From an uncultured Thermogutta sp. (GTDB lineage: Bacteria > Planctomycetota > Planctomycetia > Pirellulales > Thermoguttaceae): 64,000 nt of DNA. Under the pieces are notes generated by a model. It ran no database searches. It saw nothing but the letters and a program-made list of their open reading frames with translations, and was not told the origin of the DNA. The position numbers and the translations under genes are program-made. Of this stretch, positions 9,966 through 19,968 are shown piece by piece (position 1 is the first letter of the stretch; the number at the start of each line of letters is the position of its first letter). The stretch lies in contig CAKZMM010000027.1 in the NCBI GenBank assembly GCA_937128505.1, positions 26,383-90,382 on the forward strand. The letters are read 5' to 3'.

Positions 9966-10008
9966 CTATCGAAATAAACGATAGTAAGTTCATTTTTGCC
10001 ATGAACTT
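9966..10008. other. Two adjacent perfect hairpins
   Basis: CTATCG-(7 nt)-CGATAG at 9966-9984 is followed one base later by AAGTTCAT-(7 nt)-ATGAACTT at 9986-10008. Both stems are perfect and both loops are 7 bases. They may be a structured RNA, a terminator-like element or a protein-binding site. Confidence 0.5.
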
Positions 10009-10068
10009 GCTTTGAGTAACGGGGTACAAAAACTCCTTTGCTCCGGTAGTACAAAGGCTCCCAAAAGA

Positions 10069-10104
10069 GTTAAATTAGCATTAAAGGTTAAATTAGCACC
10101 AAAA
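10069..10104. repeat. 18-base direct repeat, two copies
   Basis: GTTAAATTAGCA opens both units (10069 and 10087); the last six bases differ. Confidence 0.6.
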
Positions 10105-10836
10105 AATTGGCTTTCAAAGGAATTGAAAACTTACAACGATTGCAAGAGCGGGCAAGAAGCCGCGCCACCAGCTTCGGAGGGCTTGGTTTTCAGGCTTTCT
10201 TAAAGTACATTACTGGGTCAATGACCGGCCCACAAAACGCGGGATTAAAATGAGCGAAACCCGTGCTAGGAAAAGCGGAATTTATTAATAAATTAATGAA
10301 AATGACTTAATGAAATGGAGAGCCCCTGAGTTCGGAAACGGGGCTTCCCAGGGAATTGAAGTCGGCTTCGCGCGGTTGGGAAGCCCCCGGGTGCGGGGAA
10401 GGAGTGATCCGCTTCTTCGTAGCCGTCCACCGCCGAAAGTGGTTTTGTTTCAGTCCCTTCAAGGCATTTCTGGAGCAATTTGACGCGGAGAGAGAAGATT
10501 CAAGTCCAGCTCGAGGTTGAACAGGAGAAGCAAGGGATAAACGGCTTAAATCCACGGAAAAAAACTTTGAAAATGGGGACTTTGGGTTCCAACGAGATTT
10601 TTCATGTCTGTTTGAAAATGGGTGAATATCAATGGGTTAAGGATCTTTCCTGGTAAATCAGCTCAACACCTCAAATTAGCTACCATTCTTGCAAACATAG
10701 TTTTCATACTTGGTGGTTTTGCAATACTTGTCGTGATTTCGGCTGATCAGTTTTGATTCCAAACATGTAAAATTACCAGATGGATAGTTTTCGAGTACAA
10801 AGAAGGCTGCGCACGCAGCACAATGCTCGCTGGACC

Positions 10837-10911
10837 CGGGGCGTAGCTCAGCCTGGCTAGAGCGCTTGGTTCGGGACCAAGAGGTCGCTGGTTCAAATCC
10901 AGTCGCCCCGA
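10837..10911 (+). tRNA. tRNA-Pro (anticodon CGG)
   Basis: A 75-base cloverleaf. Acceptor stem CGGGGCG pairs with CGCCCCG (10904-10910), discriminator A at 10911. Anticodon stem CTTGG/CCAAG encloses loop TTCGGGA, giving anticodon CGG at 10872-10874, which reads CCG. The T arm is CTGG-TTCAAAT-CCAG. CCA is not encoded. A hairpin of GCCTC/GAGGC type follows at about 10927-10952 without a T run. Confidence 0.95.
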
Positions 10912-11819
10912 CTTAAAGCTCGTACTGCCTCGACCGGGGATATCGGGAGGCTCTCGCTGGCGGTGGCTAATTGGTAGTCAGTCTTTCCTCGGTTGGAACC
11001 GCGTACGAAACGCTCTTGGCGTCTCGTTTCTTTTGTCGGCGTTTCACTCGGTAAAATTGGTGCCTTAGAGCCTCAACCGAAGCCTTCGACTCTTTTCCGC
11101 TCAAAAGTCGCTCCGTCTGGGTCCTAGCCAAGCCGAGAAGCAGTCCACACCCTCCGGTGTTCCGCAACCCTTGCGGCTTCCGGAACCAATTTGCTGCCTA
11201 ATCCCACGGCCAAAACTCTCTGCGGTCACTGCACCTTTCTCCTTATAACCTTCTTGCAGACCACCTTTCCACGCTTTGGGGTCCCACCTGAAAAGGCTAT
11301 GGCGAGAGGAAAACCCCGCTTTTCAGTGCTCCAAGGAGACGGCACTCAATTCGACACGCAATAGCCCTGGCTCTTGCGTCCGGGCAAAACCCGACGGCGA
11401 TAAAGCGAAATCGCCTCAACCTGAAGGGATTTGAAAAAAGCGAATTTGAGAAGCGGAAAAGGCATTCAGAAACGGAGAAAATTTTGTAACTCCCTCGGCT
11501 ACAACAAGGCTAACAGGCCCTTCTCAGCGGTAAGCCCCGCCCCGTTGTGAATGAAAAGATTTTAATTCCTTCTGAGATTTTAATTCCTTCTGAGTGGTAG
11601 CTATAAGCTAAAGGTGTGTATTGGCTAGATGTTGGCGAGCCCGCCCGGTAGCCTGAATTTCCCGAAAGCATTCACGGCAGCGCGCAAATGCAACGGGTAT
11701 TATTCCCTCTTAATTTCGACAAAGACGGTCCTTAACGGCATTTTGCAAGCCCCAAAAGAACCGCTCGCTTTCCGAACGGTAGCACGAACGTTTGTGATAC
11801 CCGTCGTTTCGGCGGAGGT
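10912..11819. other. Intergenic region with short repeat and hairpin
   Basis: No credible gene. GGCGAT-(8 nt)-ATCGCC occurs near 11387-11406. The 18-base tandem repeat at 11557-11592 is listed separately. Confidence 0.4.
11557..11592. repeat. Exact 18-base tandem repeat, two copies
   Basis: AGATTTTAATTCCTTCTG occurs twice without a mismatch, about 230 bases before the decayed secreted-protein gene. Confidence 0.85.
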
Positions 11820-12983
11820 CGAATCCACGCAGTTAGTTTCTATCCTATTGGGGTTTGTGTTGGCCATTTGCGGCAGGACGGCCTTCTGCCCAGAAACAGA
11901 AGTTAGCTCCACCATCTCCGTGGATGGTTGGGCCCGAGTCATTGAAGATGACCGCTCGATCAAGATCGAGACCGATAAGTTGGAGGCTGTAATCCCCAAG
12001 AATCGTCCCAAGCATTGGATCACCGGTATTGAAAGCGGTCCTTTCTGGATAAGGCGACCGGCTTCCCGGAAGTAGGCGACGGTCTAATGGTGGTGGACTG
12101 GTTGATGGAACCAGGAAGCAACGAAGCGTATGCCGATCAGCTCGTGGCTCCTCAGGCGAAGGGAGTTGTCCGGTATACCTGGTACGAAAACGAAACGGAT
12201 CCAAATCGCCGCCATGATGCGCTGATGGCTCACGGTAGCAGTCATCGGAAGCCAATCGTCGAAGGGCCTCAACTATGCCACCGCATAAAGCCGGTGTAGC
12301 CCGAGGTCATCTGCGGTAAGGACTTCGTGGTGGTCAGGACAACCTATTGCTTCGAGTATGCTGCCCCCGGTCGAAAACCCGGTAGTCGGTGGACGCAATT
12401 AGTCATTTTTCCGAAAGGGGAGCGATTTTTTCTTCTGATGGACCAAATCGAGACGGTCAATGATTCTCCAGAAATGTTCCTACGGAACGACACTGCTGGT
12501 TGCATCCGGCACAATCAAGGCGATACTTTCAGCGAAATTTACTTGAGTTACCTCAGCGGGCCAAAAGGAATCCGCATCCCCGCTCGGGACTTTTTCGAAC
12601 CGTTCCCGCCCGATCTGAAGTTCAATTACCGGCGGGACACTCACCGGGTACCGGCCCATTTTATTCGCGCTTACCATTTGCGAGATCCTCAAACAGGAAA
12701 AGAGGGGCCCTGGCTTGCCGGCATGACGCTGGAGCCTTCGGTGGTATACGAGGGTTGGTGTAAATAGCGGCCCGGCGGGATTATTGTTATGATTGAAGAA
12801 ATCCATGGTAAGCCCGTTAAAGCGGGGGACCGCTTCGGTGCGGCTCACTTGGTGGGTTTTTTCGACAGCATCGAGGAGATGCACACCGTCTACCAGCGAT
12901 ACAAAGAGCACACAGGATTAGTGGTGGACGAAAACGGCTGGCGTCTGGTCCCGCGATTGGAGCAGCATTATTGCACCTTTTAG
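11820..12983 (+). pseudogene. Broken gene for a secreted protein of a polysaccharide-use locus
   Basis: Translation shows one long protein in pieces: a possible export signal (LVSILLGFVLAICG), then SVDGWARVIEDD...PKHWITGIESGPFW; a one-base loss near 12048 shifts frame (adding one base restores FWDKATGFPEVGDGLMVVDW); then a single frame runs to 12983, interrupted by TAG at 12297-12299 and TAG at 12765-12767, both in positions where CAG would restore the protein. Downstream pieces (VVRTTYCFEYAAPGRKPGS, LKFNYRRDTHR, MIEEIHGKPVKAGDRFGA) keep good protein character, so decay is recent. About 385 residues if repaired. I do not recognise a named family. It ends 78 bases before a sulfatase and was probably its partner. 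Confidence 0.75.
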
Positions 12984-13061
12984 CGAAGGAAAGGCGCAGC
13001 CTTAAGTCGCAATCGTTCGTATAAGTTAACTTATGAGTTGCTTGAAGGGAGAAGCTCGGGT

Positions 13062-14729
13062 GTGATCCGTAACTTGTGGTTTTGGGGTTTTTTCGCTTTT
13101 TCTGCTAGTCTCTTAGGGGCTCTATGCGAGGTCGGTCTCGGCGACCAGTCGCCCCTGGCGGAACAGCACCGTCGTCCCAATATCGTAATCATCTTGGCTG
13201 ACGATTTGGGCTACTCAGACCTGGGATGCTACGGTGGCGAGATTGCCACTCCGCACTTAGACCGTTTGGCTCAAGGCGGGCTGCGTTTTACCCAGGCTTA
13301 CAACTCGGCTCGGTGCTGGCCATCGCGTGCAGCCATTATGACGGGGTATTACCCCCAGCAGGTTCGCCGCGACACGGTACCGGGGGTACAAAGCGGCGGC
13401 AGGGGAGTGCGCCCGCCGTGGGCAGCCTTGCTTTCGGAAGTTTTGCGAGAAGAGGGATACCGCTGTTATCATTCGGGTAAATGGCATATCGATGGTTCGC
13501 CCTTAGCCGGCGGCTTTGATCACAGTTATGTCCTAAATGATCATGACCGGTTCTTTACGCCGCGAAATCACTTGGAAGATGATAAGCCACTCCCTCCTGC
13601 GAAGCCGGAAGACAATTTTCACGTCACGACCGCCATTGGCCGCTATGCCATCAAGTATCTGGAGGAACATGCCCGGGAGTTTAGCGACCGTCCTTTTTTT
13701 CTGTATCTGTGTTTCACTGCCCCGCATTTTCCGTTGCAAGCCCCGCAGGAGGTGATTGCGCGATATGTGGAGCGGTACCGCGTGGGTTGGAACGCTATTC
13801 AAAGTAGTCGGGGCAAACGGCTGCGCGAATGGGGATTGGCCAACCATGATCCGCCGCCGATGGAGCTTCAGCTTGGTCCCCCGTATCACTTTCCGGAGGC
13901 TTTGAAGATTCTCGGACCGGCGGAAGTGAACCGCCCATTGCCGTGGGATCAATTGACACCCGAACAACAGGCCTTCCAGACGGTAAAGATGGCGATCCAT
14001 GCGGCGATGGTCGAGCTGATGGATCAGGCAATTGGCGAGCTGGTCGAGCATTTGGAAAAAATGAAGGCCTTGGAAAATACATTGATCCTCTTTGCCTCGG
14101 ATAACGGGGCGAGTGCGGAAATCATGGTCCGCGGCGATGGTCACGACCCATCGGCACCCCCGGGCAGTGGCCGGACATTCCTCTGTTTGGGACCTGGTTG
14201 GTCTAGCGCCGCCAACACCCCCTTTCGACGGCACAAAGTCTGGGTCCACGAGGGGGGAATTGCCACACCCTTGATCGTCCACTGGCCTGCCCGCATTAAA
14301 TCGGCCGGGGAGCTTCGGCATACGTCGGTTCATTTCGTGGATGTGTTCCCTACGGTGCTTGACGTGCTGGGGGTGAGCGTCCCCCACCAATGGAAAGGCA
14401 AACCAAGGCCTCCCTTGCCGGGAAAAAGCTTCGCTTCGCTTTTCGAGCAGGATGGGACCATCTCGCACGATTACCTCTGGTTTCTGCACGAGAGGCATCG
14501 GGCGATCCGCGTCGGGGATTGGAAGCTGGTGGCAGCCCGGGACGATCCGTGGGAGCTTTACAATCTCGCGGAGGATCGAGGTGAAACGCGCAATCTGGCA
14601 GACCGGCACCCCGAAAAGCTTCAGGAGCTCGAAGCGTTATGGAACCAGCTTTGGACGCAGTTTCAGGAAGACGCGACGCGGGACCTACCGGGCGGCTTAG
14701 ATGCCGGGAAGCCGCGATCCAATCGTTGA
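13062..14729 (+). CDS. Sulfatase (formylglycine-dependent), exported
   Basis: A 555-residue type I sulfatase. The signal peptide MIRNLWFWGFFAFSASLLG is followed by RPNIVIILADDLGYSDLGCY, whose Asp pair binds Ca. The formylglycine site is C85-W-P-S-R, followed by AAIMTG. A second metal site is FASDNGAS, and a C-terminal GDWKLV plus LYNLAEDRGE are typical of planctomycete arylsulfatases. It removes sulfate esters from polysaccharide or glycan in the periplasm after Cys conversion by a formylglycine-generating enzyme not in this window. The GTG at 13062 is preferred because GAAGGGAG precedes it; a TTG at 13038 in the same frame has no ribosome site. It lies just after the broken secreted-protein gene. 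Confidence 0.92.
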   Translation: MIRNLWFWGFFAFSASLLGALCEVGLGDQSPLAEQHRRPNIVIILADDLGYSDLGCYGGEIATPHLDRLAQGGLRFTQAYNSARCWPSRAAIMTGYYPQQVRRDTVPGVQSGGRGVRPPWAALLSEVLREEGYRCYHSGKWHIDGSPLAGGFDHSYVLNDHDRFFTPRNHLEDDKPLPPAKPEDNFHVTTAIGRYAIKYLEEHAREFSDRPFFLYLCFTAPHFPLQAPQEVIARYVERYRVGWNAIQSSRGKRLREWGLANHDPPPMELQLGPPYHFPEALKILGPAEVNRPLPWDQLTPEQQAFQTVKMAIHAAMVELMDQAIGELVEHLEKMKALENTLILFASDNGASAEIMVRGDGHDPSAPPGSGRTFLCLGPGWSSAANTPFRRHKVWVHEGGIATPLIVHWPARIKSAGELRHTSVHFVDVFPTVLDVLGVSVPHQWKGKPRPPLPGKSFASLFEQDGTISHDYLWFLHERHRAIRVGDWKLVAARDDPWELYNLAEDRGETRNLADRHPEKLQELEALWNQLWTQFQEDATRDLPGGLDAGKPRSNR

Positions 14730-14784
14730 GGATCCATCCAGGAAATCGTCGCTTTTGCCCCAAAGTTTTGCCCGATTTAAGACC

Positions 14785-14838
14785 TGCCTAGGGAAAGTTA
14801 TCCGATTCATGACGTTGCCTGCGGGAAAGTTATATCGA
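14785..14838. repeat. Two-copy direct repeat after sulfatase stop
   Basis: TGCCT..GGGAAAGTTAT..CGA occurs at 14785 and again 31 bases later at 14816, 56 bases after the sulfatase stop codon. Confidence 0.6.
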
Positions 14839-14875
14839 GTGTTTTGCTGCACCTTTCATTGGCACATTCCAAACC

Positions 14876-15505
14876 ATGGGTAGCAAATCCAGACAAGAAA
14901 TGCTGTGCGGCATCGTTCTAACCCTTCTGCTACTTATTGGTTTTCCGGGCGAAATTTCCGGAGCTGATGGACCCGGCGGGTTCAATACCGTTTCGCTCGG
15001 GAGTGCTCAAGCTCAGGTGGCAGGCGGGGACCGTCAAGCCGCAACCGGATTATCGGGCAACAGAGAGGGGGGCGAAATCCCCGGCGAATCTTCCACCGGC
15101 TTGGACCTCATTAGTGCCCAAGCAGGAAGCGTGCTGCTTTCGCCCCAGCCGAAACAAGTCCGCTGGCTTACCACATCATGCCGGTTGCCTGCTTGCCCGA
15201 GCGTTGGAGCTAGGTCTCTGGAGGACCTTTTTCTCGGTCGATTATTAGCCGCTGAACTGGGACGACTTCACCGGCTCGATGCCGCTGTTGTGGTCCTGGA
15301 TGCAAGGGATATGCCCAAAAGCGAAAACACAACCGCAAAGTCGCAGGTGATGATTCTTCGCCTAATGCGGGCCGACACTCCGGAGGCTCAAACTTTGCTC
15401 AAAAGTGTGCAGTCGTGGGCACAATGGCCGCCGCCCCGAAATGCCGCGGAATCTGCACTAGACTTGGAACCCCAATCCACCCGCCATGTCAGAACTAACG
15501 GGTGA
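14876..15505 (+). CDS. Exported truncated protein resembling a GH20 N-terminal domain
   Basis: A 209-residue product with signal peptide (MLCGIVLTLLLLIGFPGEISG region), a low-complexity Gly/Gln-rich stretch, then VLLSPQPKQVRW. This is the hallmark opening of the N-terminal non-catalytic domain of beta-N-acetylhexosaminidases (LIPQPKxVxW), followed by alternating strands and helices to about residue 180. The TIM-barrel catalytic domain, with its DxxRH and DE motifs, is absent; the frame ends 38 bases before the facing sulfatase stop. Most likely a gene truncated by a deletion inside the polysaccharide locus. The GH20 link is inference from a short motif. Confidence 0.45.
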   Translation: MGSKSRQEMLCGIVLTLLLLIGFPGEISGADGPGGFNTVSLGSAQAQVAGGDRQAATGLSGNREGGEIPGESSTGLDLISAQAGSVLLSPQPKQVRWLTTSCRLPACPSVGARSLEDLFLGRLLAAELGRLHRLDAAVVVLDARDMPKSENTTAKSQVMILRLMRADTPEAQTLLKSVQSWAQWPPPRNAAESALDLEPQSTRHVRTNG

Positions 15506-15543
15506 TCAAAGCTCGCGGGATTGCGGGGAAAGGAAACTTTGCC

Positions 15544-17067
15544 TTACCGAATTTTTGGGTCGGGCAATTGCTTTTGAATCCCCTCGTCCAGAGGCATGCG
15601 ATCGGGCATGGCTCCGGTGGCTTCCAGCAGCCGCCGGAGTTCGACTTCCAATTCAACGACTTTGGACTGATACCACGGATCGTCGATCAGGTTCCGCAGT
15701 TCCAGTGGATCATCTCGCAGATTATAAAGCTCGGCCTTATGGCGATCTGGCCCCCCATCTCCATGCGGATAGCGCACGTATTTCCACTGAGGAGTTCGAA
15801 CCGCTCGAACGTTCGGTGTATACGGAAACTGCTTCTCGTAGTTATACCAATAGAGAAAACTCTTCCGCCAATCCGGATCGGGCTGGCCCGATGCCAACTT
15901 CTTGAACGATCGACCATGGGTCCTCGGCAGGGGATCCACGCCGCAAATATCCAGGATACTCGGCGCCAAATCTACCGTAAGCACCATCTGCTCAACAACG
16001 CGGGGTTGTTCCGGCGGCGTAAGCCCGGGATACCGGATCACCAGCGGAATTCGGATGCTGGGTTCATGTGCCGTACGTTTGTCCACCATGCCGTGTTCGC
16101 CGAGCAAAAGACCGTTATCCGACGTGAAGATGATCAGTGTGCGATCCATTTGTCCCCTCTGCCGCAAATACTCCACCAGGTGGCCTACGCTTTCGTCCAC
16201 CGAAAGGATCGTACCCCAATAGGCGCGAACCATACGGGCAAAAGCCTCCGCCCCTTGAAGGGAACGATCGGGCCAATTCTCCCGGTAACCGAAGATCGGC
16301 CCATAGATGCCGTGCCAAGTATCGAGTCGGTCCTGATACCAACGCGGCTTATCCGCCAGCATGAAAGCACTAAGTGGATAAGGCACGTGAATATAGTCGA
16401 AGGCGTGCTGATACTTCGGCTCCGGTTCATAGAAACTATGCGGGGCTTTGTGGCCGAGGATCAACGCCCAAGGCTGTTCCGCCGATTGCTCCCCGAGCCA
16501 TTCCAGGGCGAAGTCGGTGACCACCGTCGTGTAATATCCTAGAACCACCCGACGCGGCCCTCCGTGAAAGCGGAATTCGGGATCGAAATACCGCCCCTGA
16601 CCCCTGTGGGTGACAAACCAGTCGAAACCCCCACGAACATCATCGTTCTCCTCGCCCATGTGGTATTTCCCGATGTATGCCGTTCGATAACCGGCGGCCT
16701 TTAAAGCCTTCGGCCAGGTGGGAAGTTCCTCGGGATACTCCGTGAAATTGTCCAGCACACCGTGAGCATGCGCATAAAGGCCGGTGAGAATCGATGCCCG
16801 GCTTGGTGAGCAAAGCGAGGTTGTGCAGAAAAAGTGGGGGAAGTAAACACCTTCTCGGCCAAGGCGATCGATATTCGGTGTAACAATGCGAGATTGCGGG
16901 TTCAAACTGATGCAATCCCAACGAAGATCGTCTGTAATGATCATCAGTACATTCGGCCGTACTTTGTCGGCACCGGCACCGAGCACTCCGGCCGTCGGAA
17001 AACTTAAAAGGCAAACCCCGATGCCAAGGAACAAATTTGCAACGCAAGGAAAATCGCGCCTAGTCAT
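15544..17067 (-). CDS. Sulfatase (choline/iduronate-sulfatase-like), exported
   Basis: A 507-residue formylglycine sulfatase. A signal peptide ([19 protein letters not shown]) is followed by [16 protein letters not shown], the formylglycine site C86-S-P-S-R with ASILTG, and the second metal site [13 protein letters not shown] with the following K residue (MVDKR). The DNGxxxGEHG form is typical of the iduronate-2-sulfatase/choline-sulfatase/heparan-type subgroup, unlike the neighbouring sulfatase. It begins 45 bases after the stop of the GH106-like gene on the same strand, so the two form an operon for a sulfated, probably rhamnose-containing glycan. Ribosome site weak (CAGGTCC region). Confidence 0.93.
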   Translation of the reverse strand: MTRRDFPCVANLFLGIGVCLLSFPTAGVLGAGADKVRPNVLMIITDDLRWDCISLNPQSRIVTPNIDRLGREGVYFPHFFCTTSLCSPSRASILTGLYAHAHGVLDNFTEYPEELPTWPKALKAAGYRTAYIGKYHMGEENDDVRGGFDWFVTHRGQGRYFDPEFRFHGGPRRVVLGYYTTVVTDFALEWLGEQSAEQPWALILGHKAPHSFYEPEPKYQHAFDYIHVPYPLSAFMLADKPRWYQDRLDTWHGIYGPIFGYRENWPDRSLQGAEAFARMVRAYWGTILSVDESVGHLVEYLRQRGQMDRTLIIFTSDNGLLLGEHGMVDKRTAHEPSIRIPLVIRYPGLTPPEQPRVVEQMVLTVDLAPSILDICGVDPLPRTHGRSFKKLASGQPDPDWRKSFLYWYNYEKQFPYTPNVRAVRTPQWKYVRYPHGDGGPDRHKAELYNLRDDPLELRNLIDDPWYQSKVVELEVELRRLLEATGAMPDRMPLDEGIQKQLPDPKIR

Positions 17068-17112
17068 CGTTTTAGGACCTGTTGAAATGAGCTGAGAAAC
17101 AACGTCGGAAGC

Positions 17113-19968
17113 CTATCTTTCCGAGCCCTCGAAAAACTCCAGCTTCACGGGGCCCAAAAGCCCCGAAGTTACCAGTGGATCTTCCGATGCAAAACCTTGG
17201 AAAAGTCGGAAGTCCGCAGATCGCTTGCCCGGACGTAGGGCCACGTTGGTCTGGGTGCGACGACGTTCGGGCGGCAAACCCGCATCGCCGATCAGCCGGT
17301 TGACCCAGGTGTTGGTCACGGCGATTTCCAGCTCGTTCGTTCCTTCCCGCAATGCCCCTGTCACCTCCACCCTCCAAGGTGTCGTCCAAATGATGCCCAG
17401 GTTTTTCCCATTGAGTCGGACCTCCGCCACGTGACAAACCTGGCCTAATTGAAGGCAGGCAACACGCGACGCTTGCTGCGAGGAAAGCTCGAACGATTTG
17501 CGATAGATAGCAGTGCCCGAAAAATAACGGATTTCTTCATCCGCATGCTCATTCCATGGAATTAACGATTCGAAAACAATCGGCTGCTTGGGACCCCAAT
17601 CTGGGTCGAAGCTCACCTGCCATGGCCCAGTGATCGGTACGGTTTCTGCCAACACGGGTGAGGACCTAACGGGCGGAGAGGATTCGCTAGGGTGGCGAAA
17701 CACCACGAAAATCGATCCGTTTTGCGGCAGCTCAAGCACGACCGCCGTTCGGCCATCTTCCGTCGGATGCCATTCGATAGGATCGCCGATCGCGCCGGTC
17801 ATCGGATCCCAGAATTCGGGCTTTTTTCCGGCAACCCGGAATACGCACCGCGCTCGCCCTTGCCCGGAAATGAAGTAGAGGTCTACTTCGGCCGTTTGCC
17901 GATGGACGTAAGGCCACGGACCTTCGAAATCGGGTAGAGGGCCCCTTTGCCGAAACAGTTCCTCGAGTTCGATCCCGCGAACGCTGTGCTGAGTCAACCG
18001 ATTATAAAGCTCGCGGACTTTCTGATCGCAGGCAGGAAAGCCGGTCAAACCGGGGGTGCGCTCCGGCTGCCTTCGACCGAGGATGATTGTTGCCCCCGCC
18101 TTTGCCAGTTCGACGAGCTTTTCCAACACGACTACTTCCAGCGTGTGGTCCTCTGGATCTAGGATAAGCATTCGGTACCGCTTTCCCTCCGGCAGCAGTA
18201 GCTCGCCTTGGCGGCAGGTCAAGCGGTCCAGCAAAACTTCCGTATTCAGCAAATCGTACGCATAGCCGGGAGGAAGCTCGAGCGTGGCCCGATCGCTCCA
18301 CATCACCGACTGGTCCCACTTCTGGGTAGGGCTACTCCATGTAAGGTACGGACGATCACTAGTATACACACAGACATCGGCAACATGATGCCCTTGACGA
18401 AGCAACCATTGGCAGCGGCCGAGATAGCTTAGAAACGCTCCGGCAGCATGGAACCAAGTGACATTCGGATTTAAATGCGTGCCGGCGAAGTACTCGATGC
18501 CGGGTTTGCCGAATTCCGAAGGTGAGGCGGTAAAGGTATGCCAAATGAGGTGGTTGATGCCTTCGCAAAAGGCCGCATCGGCGCGCGGCTTCAAAGCGGC
18601 CGGATAAGCCGACCAATGGAGCACCATATGGGTAAATGCCTCGGCGGCAGCCAGTGGCCTGCCGTAAATACGAGCCGAGATCGCCGCACAGCGATTGAAT
18701 CCCCGATGTCGCGCCGGCTGATCACCTCCCCACCAAAACTCCCCTTGCGGCATGTCGGTTCGACCCAGGAAGGCAAGTTGATCCGCCTCGGTAAAAACCG
18801 GTAGGTTTCGGTCCCATGGACCGCCGGATTCCGCATGCCACTTCAGCCCATGCTGTTGGCAGAGTTCTTGCAGCTTGCCGTAATAATGATCGCAGAAGCA
18901 CTCGGCAAGAGTCTTGTGATAATCGCGCAGGAATCGATCGGATTCTTCCCGGCTCCTCACGATAAACCCGGCCAATACCGGTAACCATGGGCGAATGCGA
19001 TAACCCCGGCGAGTTTCAAAGTGCGTATCGAAGCCCCGGGTCCAAGTCGGCAAGGCTCCCTCCCAGCTCACGCTATAGAAATGAGTAAGGCTCTTGCCCA
19101 CCAGTCCACCCGCATCCTCAATGATTGTCTTGCCCATTCGATCAAAATGCCCACGGACGGCCTCTGCATCGAGAATATCCACATCGTACTGGCGGCCTTC
19201 CATCGTGGTATAAGCAAACCGCAGGAGTACCCAATGTCCCGCTTCCACATCCCAGACCAGCCGTCCTTGAGAATCGACCTGCGAAGTCAAATCGACCACC
19301 CGGAGGGCAAGGCGGCGAATAGGTTCCTGCCATGGGCCGGGCTTCCGAACGCCAGGCTCGACAGGTGCTTTTGGATCCGAAACCCGTCCTACCAAAACCC
19401 CCAACGTGGCGATCTCCCAAAAGTGACCGCTCTCGGGCCTTTGCCACGAATAAACCAGTTTTTGGGGCCCTTCAAGCTCGCGAACTTCGTAGAGAAGCTT
19501 TTTCGGGACGTCGGCTCCACGCTCCCACGGCCCCTTCAGCGAGCCGGCACAACTGCTTAGATTGACGCTGACTTCTAGACCCAAACGGTGGGCATTTTCC
19601 AGGGTGAACCGCAGCATTTTTCGCCACTGAGGGCTCATGAATTCCATGCGGCTGGGAGGAAGGACCACATGCGTTGGATCGTCCCAATAGCCCCGTGCAT
19701 CGAAGAGCAAAATCCCCCCAACACCCAGTTGCTTCATTGCTTCCAGATCGCGAAGGATGGTCGGCTCGTCCACGTTCCCGTTAAGCCACCAATAATAAAC
19801 CCAGGGTTTTGCGGAATTGGGTACGCTGCGGAAGCCCTCTTCCAGGGGATCGATTTCCGCGGCTTCAAGGCGGCTAGCAGTCTGCCGGTCCGGAACCACC
19901 GCGACCATTAGGCCCGCATTCACCACCCAAAACACAAACCAATAAAGGGGCGCACCAAGTCTCATGGG
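17113..19968 (-). CDS. Exported glycoside hydrolase, GH106 (alpha-L-rhamnosidase)-like
   Basis: About 951 residues. An N-terminal signal (MRLGAPLYWFVFWVVNAGLM) starts at an ATG preceded by AAAGGG; an in-frame upstream ATG at 20046 would add 26 residues and is less likely. The N-terminal segment PWVYYWWLNGNV..ILRDLEAMKQLGVGGILLF is the signature of GH106-type and related glycosyl hydrolases. A large middle domain contains YHKTLAECFCDHYYGKLQEL and KWHAESGGPWDRN. The last 200 residues form a galactose-binding jelly roll (AEVRLNGKNLGIIWTTPWRVE). Expected to act on rhamnose linkages in exported polysaccharide. Upstream partner of the sulfatase at 15544-17067. Family assignment is from motif memory. 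Confidence 0.82.
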   Translation of the reverse strand, partial: PMRLGAPLYWFVFWVVNAGLMVAVVPDRQTASRLEAAEIDPLEEGFRSVPNSAKPWVYYWWLNGNVDEPTILRDLEAMKQLGVGGILLFDARGYWDDPTHVVLPPSRMEFMSPQWRKMLRFTLENAHRLGLEVSVNLSSCAGSLKGPWERGADVPKKLLYEVRELEGPQKLVYSWQRPESGHFWEIATLGVLVGRVSDPKAPVEPGVRKPGPWQEPIRRLALRVVDLTSQVDSQGRLVWDVEAGHWVLLRFAYTTMEGRQYDVDILDAEAVRGHFDRMGKTIIEDAGGLVGKSLTHFYSVSWEGALPTWTRGFDTHFETRRGYRIRPWLPVLAGFIVRSREESDRFLRDYHKTLAECFCDHYYGKLQELCQQHGLKWHAESGGPWDRNLPVFTEADQLAFLGRTDMPQGEFWWGGDQPARHRGFNRCAAISARIYGRPLAAAEAFTHMVLHWSAYPAALKPRADAAFCEGINHLIWHTFTASPSEFGKPGIEYFAGTHLNPNVTWFHAAGAFLSYLGRCQWLLRQGHHVADVCVYTSDRPYLTWSSPTQKWDQSVMWSDRATLELPPGYAYDLLNTEVLLDRLTCRQGELLLPEGKRYRMLILDPEDHTLEVVVLEKLVELAKAGATIILGRRQPERTPGLTGFPACDQKVRELYNRLTQHSVRGIELEELFRQRGPLPDFEGPWPYVHRQTAEVDLYFISGQGRARCVFRVAGKKPEFWDPMTGAIGDPIEWHPTEDGRTAVVLELPQNGSIFVVFRHPSESSPPVRSSPVLAETVPITGPWQVSFDPDWGPKQPIVFESLIPWNEHADEEIRYFSGTAIYRKSFELSSQQASRVACLQLGQVCHVAEVRLNGKNLGIIWTTPWRVEVTGALREGTNELEIAVTNTWVNRLIGDAGLPPERRRTQTNVALRPGKRSADFRLFQGFASEDPLVTSGLLGPVKLEFFEGSER

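Larger units (their letters stand above)
9722..10836. other. AT-richer gene-free region before tRNA-Pro
   Basis: More than 1.1 kb without a credible gene; a 63-codon frame at 10012-10203 is lysine-rich, lacks a ribosome site and resembles nothing. Base composition is clearly more AT-rich than the neighbouring genes. It contains the two hairpins and the 18-base repeat listed separately. It may be a relic region. Confidence 0.4.

Noticed and set aside
10012..10203. 63-codon Lys-rich frame before tRNA-Pro
   Set aside because: AT-rich low-complexity translation with repeats, no ribosome site and no family resemblance.
12285..12780. Two TAG codons in one frame considered as recoding or readthrough
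   Set aside because: A separate frameshift interrupts the same gene and other genes here end normally with TAG, so decay is simpler.
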